Shown here: in pieces, positions 1 through 8,520 of the stretch
Layout of the letters: every line of letters starts with the position of its first letter
Position numbering within the stretch: the stretch's first letter is position 1
Source: Roseisolibacter agri
GTDB taxonomy: Bacteria > Gemmatimonadota > Gemmatimonadetes > Gemmatimonadales > Gemmatimonadaceae
NCBI RefSeq assembly: GCF_030159095.1
Contig: NZ_BRXS01000002.1
Span: 310,001 to 374,000, forward strand
DNA length: 64,000 nt
Direction of reading: 5' to 3'
Position numbers and translations under genes: made by a program
The notes under the pieces: generated by a model
The model's database searches: none
What the model was told of the DNA's origin: nothing
Seen by the model: only the letters and a program-made list of their open reading frames with translations

Positions 1-1155
1 CGCCTCCACGAGGAAGGGCACGAGCCCGCGCGGATACGGCGCGGTGACGTTCACCTGGATCGCCGCGGCGACCTTCAGGTCCGGGAAGTAGAGCAGCTCC
101 GTCGCGTAGCCCGGGAAGAAGCCCGAGTGGCCCCACGCCGGACCGAGCGCGGTGGGCCGCGTCATGACGCCGAGGCCGTACTTCACGTCGCGCCCGAGCT
201 TCGACGGCACGCCGTCGAGCATGCGCGGGAGCAGCGACGCGTCGAACGCCTTCCCCTCGTAGAGCAGCTTCCCCCAGCGCGCGAGATCGGCGGTGGTGCT
301 GGCGATGCCGCCGCCCGTCCACTCGAACTGCGGGTTCACGCGGAGGCGCCCGCTCGCGTCGAGCGACGCGTCGTAGCCACCGAGGTCGTTCTTCGGGCCC
401 GCGTAGCCGTTGGCGAGACCGGGGAGGTCGGGGCGGTCGGACGGGATCGTGTTCGTGAGCCGCAGCGGCTCGAGGATGCGGCGCCGCAGCTCGTCGTAGT
501 ACGGGCGCCCGGTGATCCGCTCGAGGATCATCGCCAGCACGATGTAGTTCGTGTCGGAGTAGTCCCACCCCTGGCCGGCCGCGAAGGGCGCGCTGGTGTC
601 GAGCAGGTAGGAGAGCCGCTCCTCGGGCGTCCACGCCTTCATCGGCTGCTCGCGCAGCACGGCGGTGGCGCGCGGATCGAACTCGTAGCGCACGAGGCCA
701 CTGGTGTGGTTCATCAGCTGCCGCACCGTGATGGCGCGCGCGTTGGGCAGCCGCGCGAACCACGGCGCGGTGCCGAGCCAGCGCGAGATCGGCGCCTCGA
801 GGTCGAGCGTCCCCTCGTGCACGAGCTGCATCGCCACCGCGGACACGTACGTCTTGCCGACGCTGCCCGAGAGCAGCCTGTCCGTCGTGCGGAGCGGAAT
901 CCCGCGCGCCGTGTCGGCGAGCCCGCTCGCGACGGCGACGACGCGGCCGTCCGGAAGCGCGACGGCGAGCGTGGCGCCGGGGAAGTGGAGGACGCCGCGC
1001 AGCGAGTCGAGCTTCGTCCGCAGCGCGCGCGCGAGCGCGGTGTCGCGGACGTCGAGCGCGGGCGCTGCGGCGGTGGTGGCCGCGCGCGGGGCGCAGGCGG
1101 CGAGCGAGACGCCGACGGCGACGGCAGTGATCGTGGCGAGGGTGGGGAAGCGCAT
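1..1155 (-). CDS. Beta-lactamase-family serine hydrolase lipoprotein (3' end outside window)
   Basis: Reading from the ATG at 1155 the frame stays open to base 1, giving the first 385 residues; the C-terminus is outside the window. Residues 1-21 form a lipoprotein signal with lipobox LAAC (Cys21), so the protein is probably membrane-anchored outside the cytoplasm. The class C beta-lactamase/esterase fold is marked by SVGK (S98, K101), a YSDTNY box near 199-204 and a downstream HSG motif. Such proteins are D-Ala-D-Ala peptidases, esterases or beta-lactamases, and the substrate cannot be told from sequence. It is transcribed divergently from the SIMPL gene across an 83-bp gap. Longer open frames on the opposite strand over this stretch look like shadows of this gene. 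Confidence 0.85.
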   Translation of the reverse strand, partial: MRFPTLATITAVAVGVSLAACAPRAATTAAAPALDVRDTALARALRTKLDSLRGVLHFPGATLAVALPDGRVVAVASGLADTARGIPLRTTDRLLSGSVGKTYVSAVAMQLVHEGTLDLEAPISRWLGTAPWFARLPNARAITVRQLMNHTSGLVRYEFDPRATAVLREQPMKAWTPEERLSYLLDTSAPFAAGQGWDYSDTNYIVLAMILERITGRPYYDELRRRILEPLRLTNTIPSDRPDLPGLANGYAGPKNDLGGYDASLDASGRLRVNPQFEWTGGGIASTTADLARWGKLLYEGKAFDASLLPRMLDGVPSKLGRDVKYGLGVMTRPTALGPAWGHSGFFPGYATELLYFPDLKVAAAIQVNVTAPYPRGLVPFLVEA

Positions 1156-1238
1156 GCGCGAATGCTGGGGCGGGTCACGGGCGCTCGCAATGCGCGGCGG
1201 GCGGTGGCCGGATCGCGGCATGGCGGGTATCTCTGCGC

Positions 1239-2030
1239 ATGACCACACCCGTGACCACACCCGTGACCACACCCGTGACCACGACCGCATCCTCCCGCAC
1301 GCTGCTGGGCGCCGCGGCGCTCATTGGGCTCGGCCTCGCGCTGGCGGGGCTGCTGGCCGGTGCCGGCGTGGCGCGCGTGCGCACCGCCGACCGCACCGTG
1401 AGCGTGAAGGGCGTCGCGGAGCGCGAGGCGCGGGCGGACCTGGCGATCTGGCCGCTGCGGCTGGTGGCGGCGGACAACGACCTGGGCGCGGCGAACGCGT
1501 CGCTCCAGCGGTCGCTCGCGACGGTGCGCGGCTTCCTGCGCGCGCAGGGGCTCGACTCGACGAGCGGCACCGAGGTCGCGCTGCAGGACTTCGGCGTCAA
1601 CGACGCGGCGACGAACCAGTACGGCGGCGGCGGGCCGGTGACGACGCGCTACGTGATCCGGCAGACGCTGATCGTGCGCAGCACGTCGCCCGAGCGCGTG
1701 CTGGCGGCGAGCCAGCGGGTGGGGGAGCTGGTGAGCGCGGGCGTGGTGCTGTCGTCGGGCGGCGAGTACGGGACCGGCGGGCCGACGTTCGTGTTCACGA
1801 AGCTGAACGCGCTGAAGCCGGCGATGATCGCGGAGGCGACGGCGCGGGCGCGCGAGGGGGCGGAGCAGTTCGCACGCGACTCGCGCGCCTCGCTCGGTGG
1901 GATCCGCCGTGCGAGTCAGGGCGTGTTCGAGATCCTGCCGCGCGACCAGGCGCAGGGGATCACGCAGGAGGGGCAGCTGGTGAAGACGGTGCGCGTGGTG
2001 ACGACGGTGGAGTACGGGCTGAAGGACTGA
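1239..2030 (+). CDS. SIMPL domain (DUF541) protein
   Basis: 263-residue protein with an N-terminal membrane segment (about residues 20-42) followed by a SIMPL/DUF541 domain, recognisable by the opening VSVKGVAEREARADLAIW and the long helix-strand pattern after it. The family is periplasmic or membrane-anchored; some members are linked to oxidative-stress tolerance and signalling, but the biochemical role is unknown. The first 16 codons are a 12-bp tandem repeat encoding TTPV units, and each unit carries an in-frame GTG, so the exact start is ambiguous. The ATG at 1239 is the most upstream option. Confidence 0.8.
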   Translation: MTTPVTTPVTTPVTTTASSRTLLGAAALIGLGLALAGLLAGAGVARVRTADRTVSVKGVAEREARADLAIWPLRLVAADNDLGAANASLQRSLATVRGFLRAQGLDSTSGTEVALQDFGVNDAATNQYGGGGPVTTRYVIRQTLIVRSTSPERVLAASQRVGELVSAGVVLSSGGEYGTGGPTFVFTKLNALKPAMIAEATARAREGAEQFARDSRASLGGIRRASQGVFEILPRDQAQGITQEGQLVKTVRVVTTVEYGLKD

Positions 2031-2192
2031 CCGCGGGCTGAGCGCAGGGGCAGGGCGGGGCCCGTCCGCTGTGGCCGTACGTGCGTTGCACGTGGCGGCA
2101 CGGCGGCCGGGTGACGCGGCGGGCTAGCATGGGGCCCGACCCGCCGGATCCTGCCGGTGGGCGAAGGTCCCCACCGCGAAGGAGTGCCCGCG

Positions 2193-2534
2193 ATGTCCCC
2201 CGACGATCCGACCGTTCCTCCGGACGCGGAGCAGCCGCCCGACACGACGTCGCCTGATGCGGCGAGCGCGCCGATCCCGCCGACCGCCGACCTGCGGCCG
2301 GCCCCTGGCGAGGGTGTGGCCCCGCCGCCCGATTCGAGCGCGCGCGTGGAGCCGCCCACGCGTCCCGCTCATCCGTCACGCGGGACGCGCGCGTGGCGCG
2401 TCGTGCGCTGCCCCCGTTGGCACGCACGCGCGGACGCGCATGCGCCGCAGCGTGACGTCTACGTCTGGCTGTCCACCCGTCGCGCGACCTCGGTCGCGTC
2501 GCGCCCGTCCCCCTCCGACCCCCACCCCCGATGA
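2193..2534 (+). CDS. Small proline-rich hypothetical protein
   Basis: 113 codons from an ATG preceded by GAAGGAG at good spacing. The product is Pro/Ala/Asp-rich and low in complexity for its first 65 residues, then Arg-rich. No domain is recognised. The main support is that its TGA overlaps the ATG of the next gene (ATGA at 2531-2534), the usual sign of translational coupling. It could be a leader ORF that sets expression of the TPR gene rather than a functional protein. The arginine-rich tail is also what out-of-frame high-GC DNA yields, so a frame artefact remains possible. Confidence 0.4.
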   Translation: MSPDDPTVPPDAEQPPDTTSPDAASAPIPPTADLRPAPGEGVAPPPDSSARVEPPTRPAHPSRGTRAWRVVRCPRWHARADAHAPQRDVYVWLSTRRATSVASRPSPSDPHPR

Positions 2535-3835
2535 TGCCGCATGCCCCGCTCCTCTCCGACGTCGACGAACGCGAGGCGGTTCGACGGCTCCAGCTGCTCG
2601 ATCCGTGCAGCGCGTGGCGCGCCGACCTGGCCGACGCCGGCCTTCCGGAGCCGATGGACGAGGCGCTCGCCGACCAGTGGCTGCTCTGGCTGCAGATCGC
2701 GACGGTGTTCGACCGGCTGCGCGCCCTGCCCGTCCGGGCGCGCGCGGCCTACGCGCGCAGCACGGGGGCGCTGTGGGAGACCGCGGAGCGCGTCACCGGC
2801 GCGTCGCGCTTCGCGAAGGTCGGCGAGGTGATGGCGACGTGGCGCGGGGCGGCGCCGGAGCTGGCGGGATTTCGGGAGCTGCTGTGGGCGGTGGAGCAGG
2901 GAGAGGCGGAGGGGGCGTTGCGGGTCTCGTACAACTGTTTGATGTCACTGACCAGCAACCTCCGCGAGCGAGACATCAGGCGCGGCTACGCGGACGCTCA
3001 TCAAGGGCGAGTTCTACGTACGGCCGGATTGAATAATCACGCGCAACATGCTTTTGAGCATGCGGAACGTATCGCATCGCATGCCGGAGACGACTGGCTT
3101 CGAGTCCGCGTGCGTCTCGGACTGGGTGCGCTACAACATACGCGTGGCAACTATCCGCTCGCTCGCGAGATTTTTGGCGATGCGCTCCGGTTCGCACACC
3201 CGCATACAGATCTCGTCTGCGGCGCGCATCTCGGCTTGGTCACCGTCGCGCGCGCCGCGAAGGACTACTCGATGGCGTTAGAGCATGGTTGGCATGCGCT
3301 GCAGTGCTCGCGTGGGATACCAGCTGCGGAAGTCGAGGCTCTCACTATCCTCGCGGGACTAAGCTTGGAGGTCGGAGAGTTCGCGGCCACACTCAGCTCC
3401 TGCCAGCTCGCAATGTCGAAGTCACCGGGTTCTAGGATGCGTGCAGAACTCGTGCGCTACATCGTGCACGCTTCGCTCGGCATTGGGGACGAGAGCGCAA
3501 TCCACGCCCATCTCCCTGCGCTGGTCTCCTCGGTGGAGCGTACCCCGAATCCGTGGCAGGAGGCTCAAGGACGTCGAGTCCTCGCAGAGGTTTTTGCTCG
3601 CTTGGGTGACCGCGACACAGCGATCCGTTATCTGCAGCAGACACGAGAGATCGCGTCCGTACACGGCTACAACGAGTTGCTCTATATCGCCGATGAGGCA
3701 CTGAGTCACGATTCACAGACCGTTGCGTCTCGCTTCGCAGCCAATGAGGGCAGGGTTCGAGCGGAGCACGCGGTGGTCCTCAACGAGGAGTCGCAGACGG
3801 TCCTCGACCGACTCGCCTGTCTGGCGGCTGGTTGA
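2531..3835 (+). CDS. TPR-containing protein of unknown function
   Basis: 434 residues, no signal peptide, predicted cytoplasmic. Helical-pair repeats of TPR type run from about residue 160 to 400 (examples: RTAGLNNHAQHAFEHAERIA, HTRGNYPLAREIFGDALRFA, RLGDRDTAIRYLQQTREIA), suggesting a protein-binding scaffold. It sits between the small ORF (ATGA overlap) and an AraC-type regulator 93 bp downstream, so it may sense or modulate that regulator; this is inference. Base composition drops sharply inside the gene after about position 2,885: the first about 115 codons match the very high-GC chromosome, and the rest is nearer 60% G+C with A/T-ending codons. Confidence 0.75.
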   Translation: MMPHAPLLSDVDEREAVRRLQLLDPCSAWRADLADAGLPEPMDEALADQWLLWLQIATVFDRLRALPVRARAAYARSTGALWETAERVTGASRFAKVGEVMATWRGAAPELAGFRELLWAVEQGEAEGALRVSYNCLMSLTSNLRERDIRRGYADAHQGRVLRTAGLNNHAQHAFEHAERIASHAGDDWLRVRVRLGLGALQHTRGNYPLAREIFGDALRFAHPHTDLVCGAHLGLVTVARAAKDYSMALEHGWHALQCSRGIPAAEVEALTILAGLSLEVGEFAATLSSCQLAMSKSPGSRMRAELVRYIVHASLGIGDESAIHAHLPALVSSVERTPNPWQEAQGRRVLAEVFARLGDRDTAIRYLQQTREIASVHGYNELLYIADEALSHDSQTVASRFAANEGRVRAEHAVVLNEESQTVLDRLACLAAG

Positions 3836-3928
3836 CAGAGTGGGGCTCTCGATGGCTCCGATGAACCAACGTGGTGGGCACTTCTGATTTTGGCACGCGA
3901 CCGTCTGTCAACACTGGCTCCGGGAATC

Positions 3929-4897
3929 ATGCGAGCGAACGAACAGGCTATCGTGAGTTTGATCGGCGACGCGGTCTCTCGTGCGCGCGTCGCATCGCTG
4001 CTCCGTGAGATCACGGGCTCGTCCTGTGTGTGTCTGACGATCTCGGAGGTGCGAGCTCGCCTGCAGGCGGGCAGTGTGCACTCAGTCGTGATCGGGTCGT
4101 ACGATCGCGATGACTGTCCGACAGCGCCCTTCGTCGCGGAGGTTCGGCGAAGCTTCCCGAACGTGAGCATCATCGCGTACTGGGAGGCCGGTAGGACCCC
4201 TTCGTCCTCCATGGTGTCACTCCTGAGAGCCGGAGCTCACCAGGTGATCGTGCACCCGCACGACGATGCCCAGTGCGCATTTCGGACTGCGCTGCAGGAC
4301 GCTCAACGAGCCAATGTCGCCGAGCACGTGGTGGCCGCCATCGCCGACTCGGTGCCGGCCATCGGTCGCCCGTTGATGGAGCTCTACCTGCGCGGCGCCG
4401 ACGGTGCGATGCCCGTCACCGAAGCCGCCCGGCAGCTGGGCGTGCACCGCAAGACGCTGCGCAACCGCATGGAAGCCGCCGGCCTCCCTGCGCCCGCCGA
4501 TCTGCGCGCGTGGTGCCGGCTGTTCATGGCGGGGCGCCTGCTCGAGGAGGCCGGCCGCACCGTGGAGAGCGTCGCCCACCAGCTGGAGTTCAGCACCGGC
4601 AGCGCGCTCCGCAACCTGATCAAGCGCCGCACCGGCCTCGCGCCGTACATGCTGCGCGAGGCCGGCGGGCTCCCGTACCTCATCGCGTGCTTCAACGCCG
4701 ACTGTGACAGGCGCCGGCTGGCGCACGGGAACGGCCACGCGCCCACGCCCGAGCGCCCGGTGCCGCTCGCGCTCGTGCCCACCGCGCGCGTGGCCGAGTC
4801 GGCGCCCAAGGGGCGCTCGCGCAGCAGTCGGACCGCCGCGCGCACGAAGGCCGCCGGTCGCCCGAAGACGACCACGCGTCCGAACCGCCCGCGCTGA
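3929..4897 (+). CDS. AraC-type helix-turn-helix regulator with receiver-like N-terminal domain
   Basis: Start chosen at ATG 3929; an in-frame TTG at 3890 would add 13 residues. Residues 5-130 resemble a degenerate response-regulator/PAS-like fold (alternating strands and helices, no clear phospho-acceptor Asp). Residues about 135-245 carry two helix-turn-helix units (MPVTEAARQLGVHRKTLRNR and TVESVAHQLEFSTGSALRNL) ending in an AraC-style second recognition helix. The last 60 residues are a basic Arg/Lys/Pro tail likely to touch DNA non-specifically. Composition changes within the gene: the N-terminal half is lower in GC and the HTH half returns to host-like GC at about 4,310. It follows the TPR gene and may act with it; targets unknown. 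Confidence 0.7.
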   Translation: MRANEQAIVSLIGDAVSRARVASLLREITGSSCVCLTISEVRARLQAGSVHSVVIGSYDRDDCPTAPFVAEVRRSFPNVSIIAYWEAGRTPSSSMVSLLRAGAHQVIVHPHDDAQCAFRTALQDAQRANVAEHVVAAIADSVPAIGRPLMELYLRGADGAMPVTEAARQLGVHRKTLRNRMEAAGLPAPADLRAWCRLFMAGRLLEEAGRTVESVAHQLEFSTGSALRNLIKRRTGLAPYMLREAGGLPYLIACFNADCDRRRLAHGNGHAPTPERPVPLALVPTARVAESAPKGRSRSSRTAARTKAAGRPKTTTRPNRPR

Positions 4898-4914
4898 TCA
4901 CGGGCGCCGACCAC

Positions 4915-5868
4915 TCAGCGCGGATCGCGCAGCGGCGGCAGCCCCGCCTCGATCTCACCCCGCCGCTCCTCCAGCCACGGCGGCAGCACCAGCGACGCGC
5001 CCAGCGCGTCCTCCGCCTCGTCGACGCCGAAGCCCGGGCCATCGGTCGCGATCTCGAACAGCGCGCCGCCCGGCTCCATGAAGTAGACCGACTTGAACCA
5101 GAAGCGGTCGATCACCGGCGTCGGATGGCGACCCGCGCGCTCCGCGGCCTCGCGCACGGCCACCTCGGTCGCGTCGTCCGGAACGCGCCACGCGACGTGG
5201 TGCACCGCGCCCACGCCCCACTTCCCGCGCGGCCCGTCGGGCATGCCGCACAGGTCGAGCGTGCGTCCCGAGCCGCCGTCGCCGAGCGTGAAGCGGTGCC
5301 ACCCGTCCTCCACGCCGCCGCGAGCGAAGCCGAGGACGTCGACGAGGAAGCGCGCGGTCAGCTCGAGGTCGCGCGCGACGAGGCGCACCGCGTGCAGCCC
5401 GCGGATCTGGCGCGCGACCGGCACCGGACCGTCGGCCCACGGCGTGAAGCTCCACGCGTCGCCGCGCGCGGCGTCGCTCGCGAGCTCCGCGAGCACCAGC
5501 GCGACGCCGTGCGGATCGGTGAAGGGGAGCACGCGCTCACCGAAGCGCGTGACGACGTCACCGACGGCCACGTCCGCGTCGCGCAGCCGCGCGTGCCACC
5601 ACTCGAGCGTGCCCGCGGGCACGGCGAGGGTCGTCTCGCTCGTGAGGCCGTGCCCCTGCTGCTGCGCGGGCTGGTCGGGCCACGGGAAGAAGGTGAGGTC
5701 GGTGCCCGCGTGGCCGACGGCGTCGGCGTAGAACAGGTGGTACGTGCCGACGCGGTCCTGGTTGACGGTGCGCTTCACGAGGCGCATGCCCAGCACCTGC
5801 GTGTAGAACGCGAGGTTCTCGCGCGGGTCGCCGGCGATGACGGTGACGTGGTGCAGTCCGGTGATCAC
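4915..5868 (-). CDS. Ring-cleaving dioxygenase of the glyoxalase/VOC superfamily
   Basis: 317 residues from a GTG start with a perfect AGGAGG 4 bases upstream, which rejects the longer in-frame ATG extension to 6195. Two tandem VOC modules are visible: the first starts GLHHVTVIAGDPRENLAFY and the second GLHAVRLVARDLELTARFLV. Metal-ligand positions are the His of each GLH and the Glu of ALFEIATDGPGF. Length and motif order fit the MhqO/LinE-type extradiol dioxygenases that open hydroquinone or catechol rings using Fe(II). The sequence does not reveal the substrate. No aromatic-degradation partners are adjacent, so a quinone-detoxification role is inference. Confidence 0.85.
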   Translation of the reverse strand: MITGLHHVTVIAGDPRENLAFYTQVLGMRLVKRTVNQDRVGTYHLFYADAVGHAGTDLTFFPWPDQPAQQQGHGLTSETTLAVPAGTLEWWHARLRDADVAVGDVVTRFGERVLPFTDPHGVALVLAELASDAARGDAWSFTPWADGPVPVARQIRGLHAVRLVARDLELTARFLVDVLGFARGGVEDGWHRFTLGDGGSGRTLDLCGMPDGPRGKWGVGAVHHVAWRVPDDATEVAVREAAERAGRHPTPVIDRFWFKSVYFMEPGGALFEIATDGPGFGVDEAEDALGASLVLPPWLEERRGEIEAGLPPLRDPR

Positions 5869-5983
5869 GGAACCTCCTCGCGCGTGGCATGGGTGGTCAG
5901 GAACTTCCGATACGGGTGCTGGGTGCGGCGTGTACGGCCGCTCGGGACGCGTTCGGCGTTCCGGACCCCTATCGGCCTTTGAA

Positions 5984-6104
5984 GGGATGCGGATGCTCCG
6001 GATGAAGCGGATCTGACGGATCGCTCCGCGTGGCGGCGACGCCCCATGCGCGACGCGGAGCGATCCGAAGAATCCGTTCCGATCCGGAGCATCCGCATGC
6101 CCCC
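5984..6104. repeat. Long intergenic palindrome, type A
   Basis: About 121 bp nearly perfect inverted repeat. The left arm starts GGGATGCGGATGCTCCGGAT and is mirrored at the right end. The centre reads CGTGGCGGCGACGCCCCATG. It lies between the dioxygenase start and the S9 peptidase stop, in the only long gap between these minus-strand genes. The 60 bp before it share with other copies a degenerate flank containing TGCTGGGTGCGGCGTGTACG. No coding signal. Confidence 0.9.
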
Positions 6105-6145
6105 ACCAGGCAGAGGGTCCGGCGCACGAGCCCCGGAACGGCATG

Positions 6146-6236
6146 GGCAGGATGGCAGGATGGCGAAGAGGCTCCGCACCGGCGCTCGGAACCATGCGCC
6201 ACGCGGAGCCTCCTGGTCATCCGATCATCCTGTCTG
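6146..6236. repeat. Long intergenic palindrome, type D
   Basis: A second inverted repeat 41 bp after the type A copy. Left arm GGCAGGATGGCAGGATGGCG then AAGAGGCTCCGC, mirrored by GCGGAGCCTCC and ATCATCCTGTC on the right. The centre contains CCATGCGCCACGCGG, the same core as type A. It ends 3 bp before the stop codon of the S9 peptidase, so it could also fold as that gene's terminator hairpin, although no T-tract follows. Confidence 0.85.
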
Positions 6237-6239
6237 CCT

Positions 6240-8489
6240 TCAGGGCACGATCGCCGGCGCGCCCAGCGGATACTCCTTCGGCGGCTCCGCGCCCTGCAGG
6301 TGGCGGAGGAAGTAGTCCCAGCGGCGGCGCATGACGTACGGGCTGTCGGCGCCGTAGCCGTGGCGCGCGTGCGGCAGCATCAGCAGGTCGAAGTCCTTCC
6401 CCGCCTTCACCAGCGCGTCGACGACGAGCTGCGTGTTGTACGGCGGCACGTTGTCGTCCATCTCGCCGTGGATCAGGAACAGCTTGCCCTGCAGCTTCGC
6501 GGCGTGCGTCTGGTTCGCCTCGTTCGCGTAGTTGTCGGTGTTGCCGTTCTTCGTCAGCAGGCCCTGGTAGCGCTCGCCCCAGTCGTCCTCGTAGTTGCGG
6601 TTGTCGTGGTTGCCCGACTCCGAGATGCCGACCTTGAAGAACTCCGGGTGCGTGAACATCGCCGCCGCGGTCGCGAAGCCGCCGCCCGAGTGGCCCCAGA
6701 TCCCCGCCTTCTCGATGTCGATGAAGCGGTAGCGCTGCGCCAGCTCCTTCATCCCCGCCACCTGGTCGGGCAGCGTGTTGTCGATCATGCGGCCGTAGTA
6801 CGCGTCGTGGAACGCCTTCGAGCGCCCCGGCGTGCCCATGCCGTCGATCTCGACGACGACGAAGCCGAGCTCCGCGACCGCCTGGTTGTCGCCGCGCGAC
6901 GCGACGAAGCTCCGCGTGCCCACGCTCCCCGACTGCGGGCCGGGATAGATGTGGTTGATGATCGGGTACTTCTTCGTGCTGTCGAGCGTCGTCGGCGTGT
7001 ACATCAGGCCGTAGATGTCCGTCTTGCCGTCGCGCGCCTTCATGCGGATCGGCGTCGGCGCCTTCCACCCGGCGGCCGCGAGGCGCGAGACGTCGGCCTT
7101 CTCGAGCGTCTGCACGAGCTTCCCCGTCGCGTCGCGCAGCACCGTCACCGGCGGCGTGGTCGGGGTCGAGTACGTGTCCACGAAGTGCGCGCCATCGGGC
7201 GACATCGACACGACGTGGTTCGCGTCCTCGGGCGTCAGCAGCCGCTGGTTCCTCCCGTCGAAGCCGATGCGGTAGAGGTGCTGGAAGTACGGATCGCGTC
7301 CGGCCTCCTTCCCCTGCCCCATGAAGTAGACGACGCGCGCCTTCTCGTCGACGCGGACGATCGTCGCGACGTTGCCGTCGCCGGTCGTGACGCGGTTCTT
7401 CAGCTTCCCGGTCGCGAGGTCGTAGAGGTAGAGGTGCACCCAGTTGTCGCGCTGCGACCACCAGAGCAGCTCGTTCGTGGCGGGGAGCACGCGCCACAGC
7501 TCCTCGTCGAGCGACGCGTCGCCGACCTGCGTCTGCGACCGCTCCTCGAACAGCGTGCGCACCGCGCCCGTGCGTGCGTCGGCAACGCGGAAGGTCGCGG
7601 TCTTGTGGTCGCGCGCGCTCGACACGAACGCCAGCTGCGATCCGTCGGGGAACCACTGCAGGTCGCAGATCGTCCCGCCGCTGCACGCCACGTGGTCCGA
7701 CACCGTCGAGCGGTGCGGGTCGGGCGCCATCTGCAGGCGCACCATCTTCGGCTCGCCCTCGACGTTCAGCACGACGCGCGAGATGCGGAAGATCACGCTG
7801 TCGCCCGGCAGCGGGTACTTCCACGACTCCAGCCGCGGCGCGCCGACGTTCGTCGAGACGAGGTGCATGTCGCGCACGCCGCGCCCGTCGTGCTGGAAGG
7901 TCGCGATCTTCTTGCTGTCCGGCGACCAGGTGAGGATCGCGCGGTCGCTGTGCGTCCAGCCGGCGTTGTCGGTCGCGTACCCGAACTCCTTCGTGCCGTC
8001 GGTCGTCAGCTGCGTCTCCGTGCCCGAGGCGACGTCGCGCACCCAGACGTTGTAGTCGCGGATGAACGCGGCCTTCTTCCCGTCGGGCGAGCGCGACTCG
8101 GGCGCGCTCCCGCGGCGGCCGCCCTGCGGCATCGGGGTCGGGGTCGGCGTCGGCGCGCCCACGCCCGGCACGCCCGCGCAGCGCGCCGCGTCGGTCGCGC
8201 AGTTCACCTTCGCGCCCGTGCGCGGGTCGACCACGATCACGGCCGGCGCGCCGGTCGCGGGACGCACGCGGTAGGAGAGGCGCCCGTCGGGGAGCCAGGA
8301 CGGGGCGATCGCGACGCCCGACACGAGCGACGCCGTGCGCGCGGCGAGGAAGCGCTCCGCCTTCTGGTAGTCGGCGGCGGTGACGGTGCGGGTCGGCTGC
8401 TGCGCAGGCTGCTGCGCCAGGCCGGCGCTGGCCGGCACGGCGAGGAGCAGCGCCGCGAGGCGGAGGGACGGATGGTGGGTCCGGAGCAT
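6240..8489 (-). CDS. Secreted S9 family peptidase (dipeptidyl peptidase IV-like)
   Basis: 749 residues; start at ATG 8489 because it begins a classic signal peptide (MLRTHHPSLRLAALLLAVPA, cleavage near ASAGLA-QQ). Residues about 110-480 form the DPP-IV N-terminal beta-propeller with repeated strand/turn units; about 500-749 is the alpha/beta-hydrolase peptidase domain. The catalytic triad is visible: Ser601 in GHSGGG, an Asp in GEMDDNVPP (678/679) and His710 in HARHGYG. The family releases dipeptides, often X-Pro, from the N-terminus of peptides outside the cytoplasm. Residues 150-160 carry a short Pro/Thr tract (PTPTPTPM). Part of a rich set of exported peptidases in this window. Confidence 0.92.
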   Translation of the reverse strand: MLRTHHPSLRLAALLLAVPASAGLAQQPAQQPTRTVTAADYQKAERFLAARTASLVSGVAIAPSWLPDGRLSYRVRPATGAPAVIVVDPRTGAKVNCATDAARCAGVPGVGAPTPTPTPMPQGGRRGSAPESRSPDGKKAAFIRDYNVWVRDVASGTETQLTTDGTKEFGYATDNAGWTHSDRAILTWSPDSKKIATFQHDGRGVRDMHLVSTNVGAPRLESWKYPLPGDSVIFRISRVVLNVEGEPKMVRLQMAPDPHRSTVSDHVACSGGTICDLQWFPDGSQLAFVSSARDHKTATFRVADARTGAVRTLFEERSQTQVGDASLDEELWRVLPATNELLWWSQRDNWVHLYLYDLATGKLKNRVTTGDGNVATIVRVDEKARVVYFMGQGKEAGRDPYFQHLYRIGFDGRNQRLLTPEDANHVVSMSPDGAHFVDTYSTPTTPPVTVLRDATGKLVQTLEKADVSRLAAAGWKAPTPIRMKARDGKTDIYGLMYTPTTLDSTKKYPIINHIYPGPQSGSVGTRSFVASRGDNQAVAELGFVVVEIDGMGTPGRSKAFHDAYYGRMIDNTLPDQVAGMKELAQRYRFIDIEKAGIWGHSGGGFATAAAMFTHPEFFKVGISESGNHDNRNYEDDWGERYQGLLTKNGNTDNYANEANQTHAAKLQGKLFLIHGEMDDNVPPYNTQLVVDALVKAGKDFDLLMLPHARHGYGADSPYVMRRRWDYFLRHLQGAEPPKEYPLGAPAIVP

Positions 8490-8520
8490 CGATCGGGTGC
8501 GGGAGAGGATGCAGCCGCCG

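Noticed and set aside
5869-6195. N-terminal extension of the dioxygenase from ATG 6195
   Set aside because: The extension would translate the palindrome; a perfect AGGAGG precedes the GTG at 5868 and the family start matches there.
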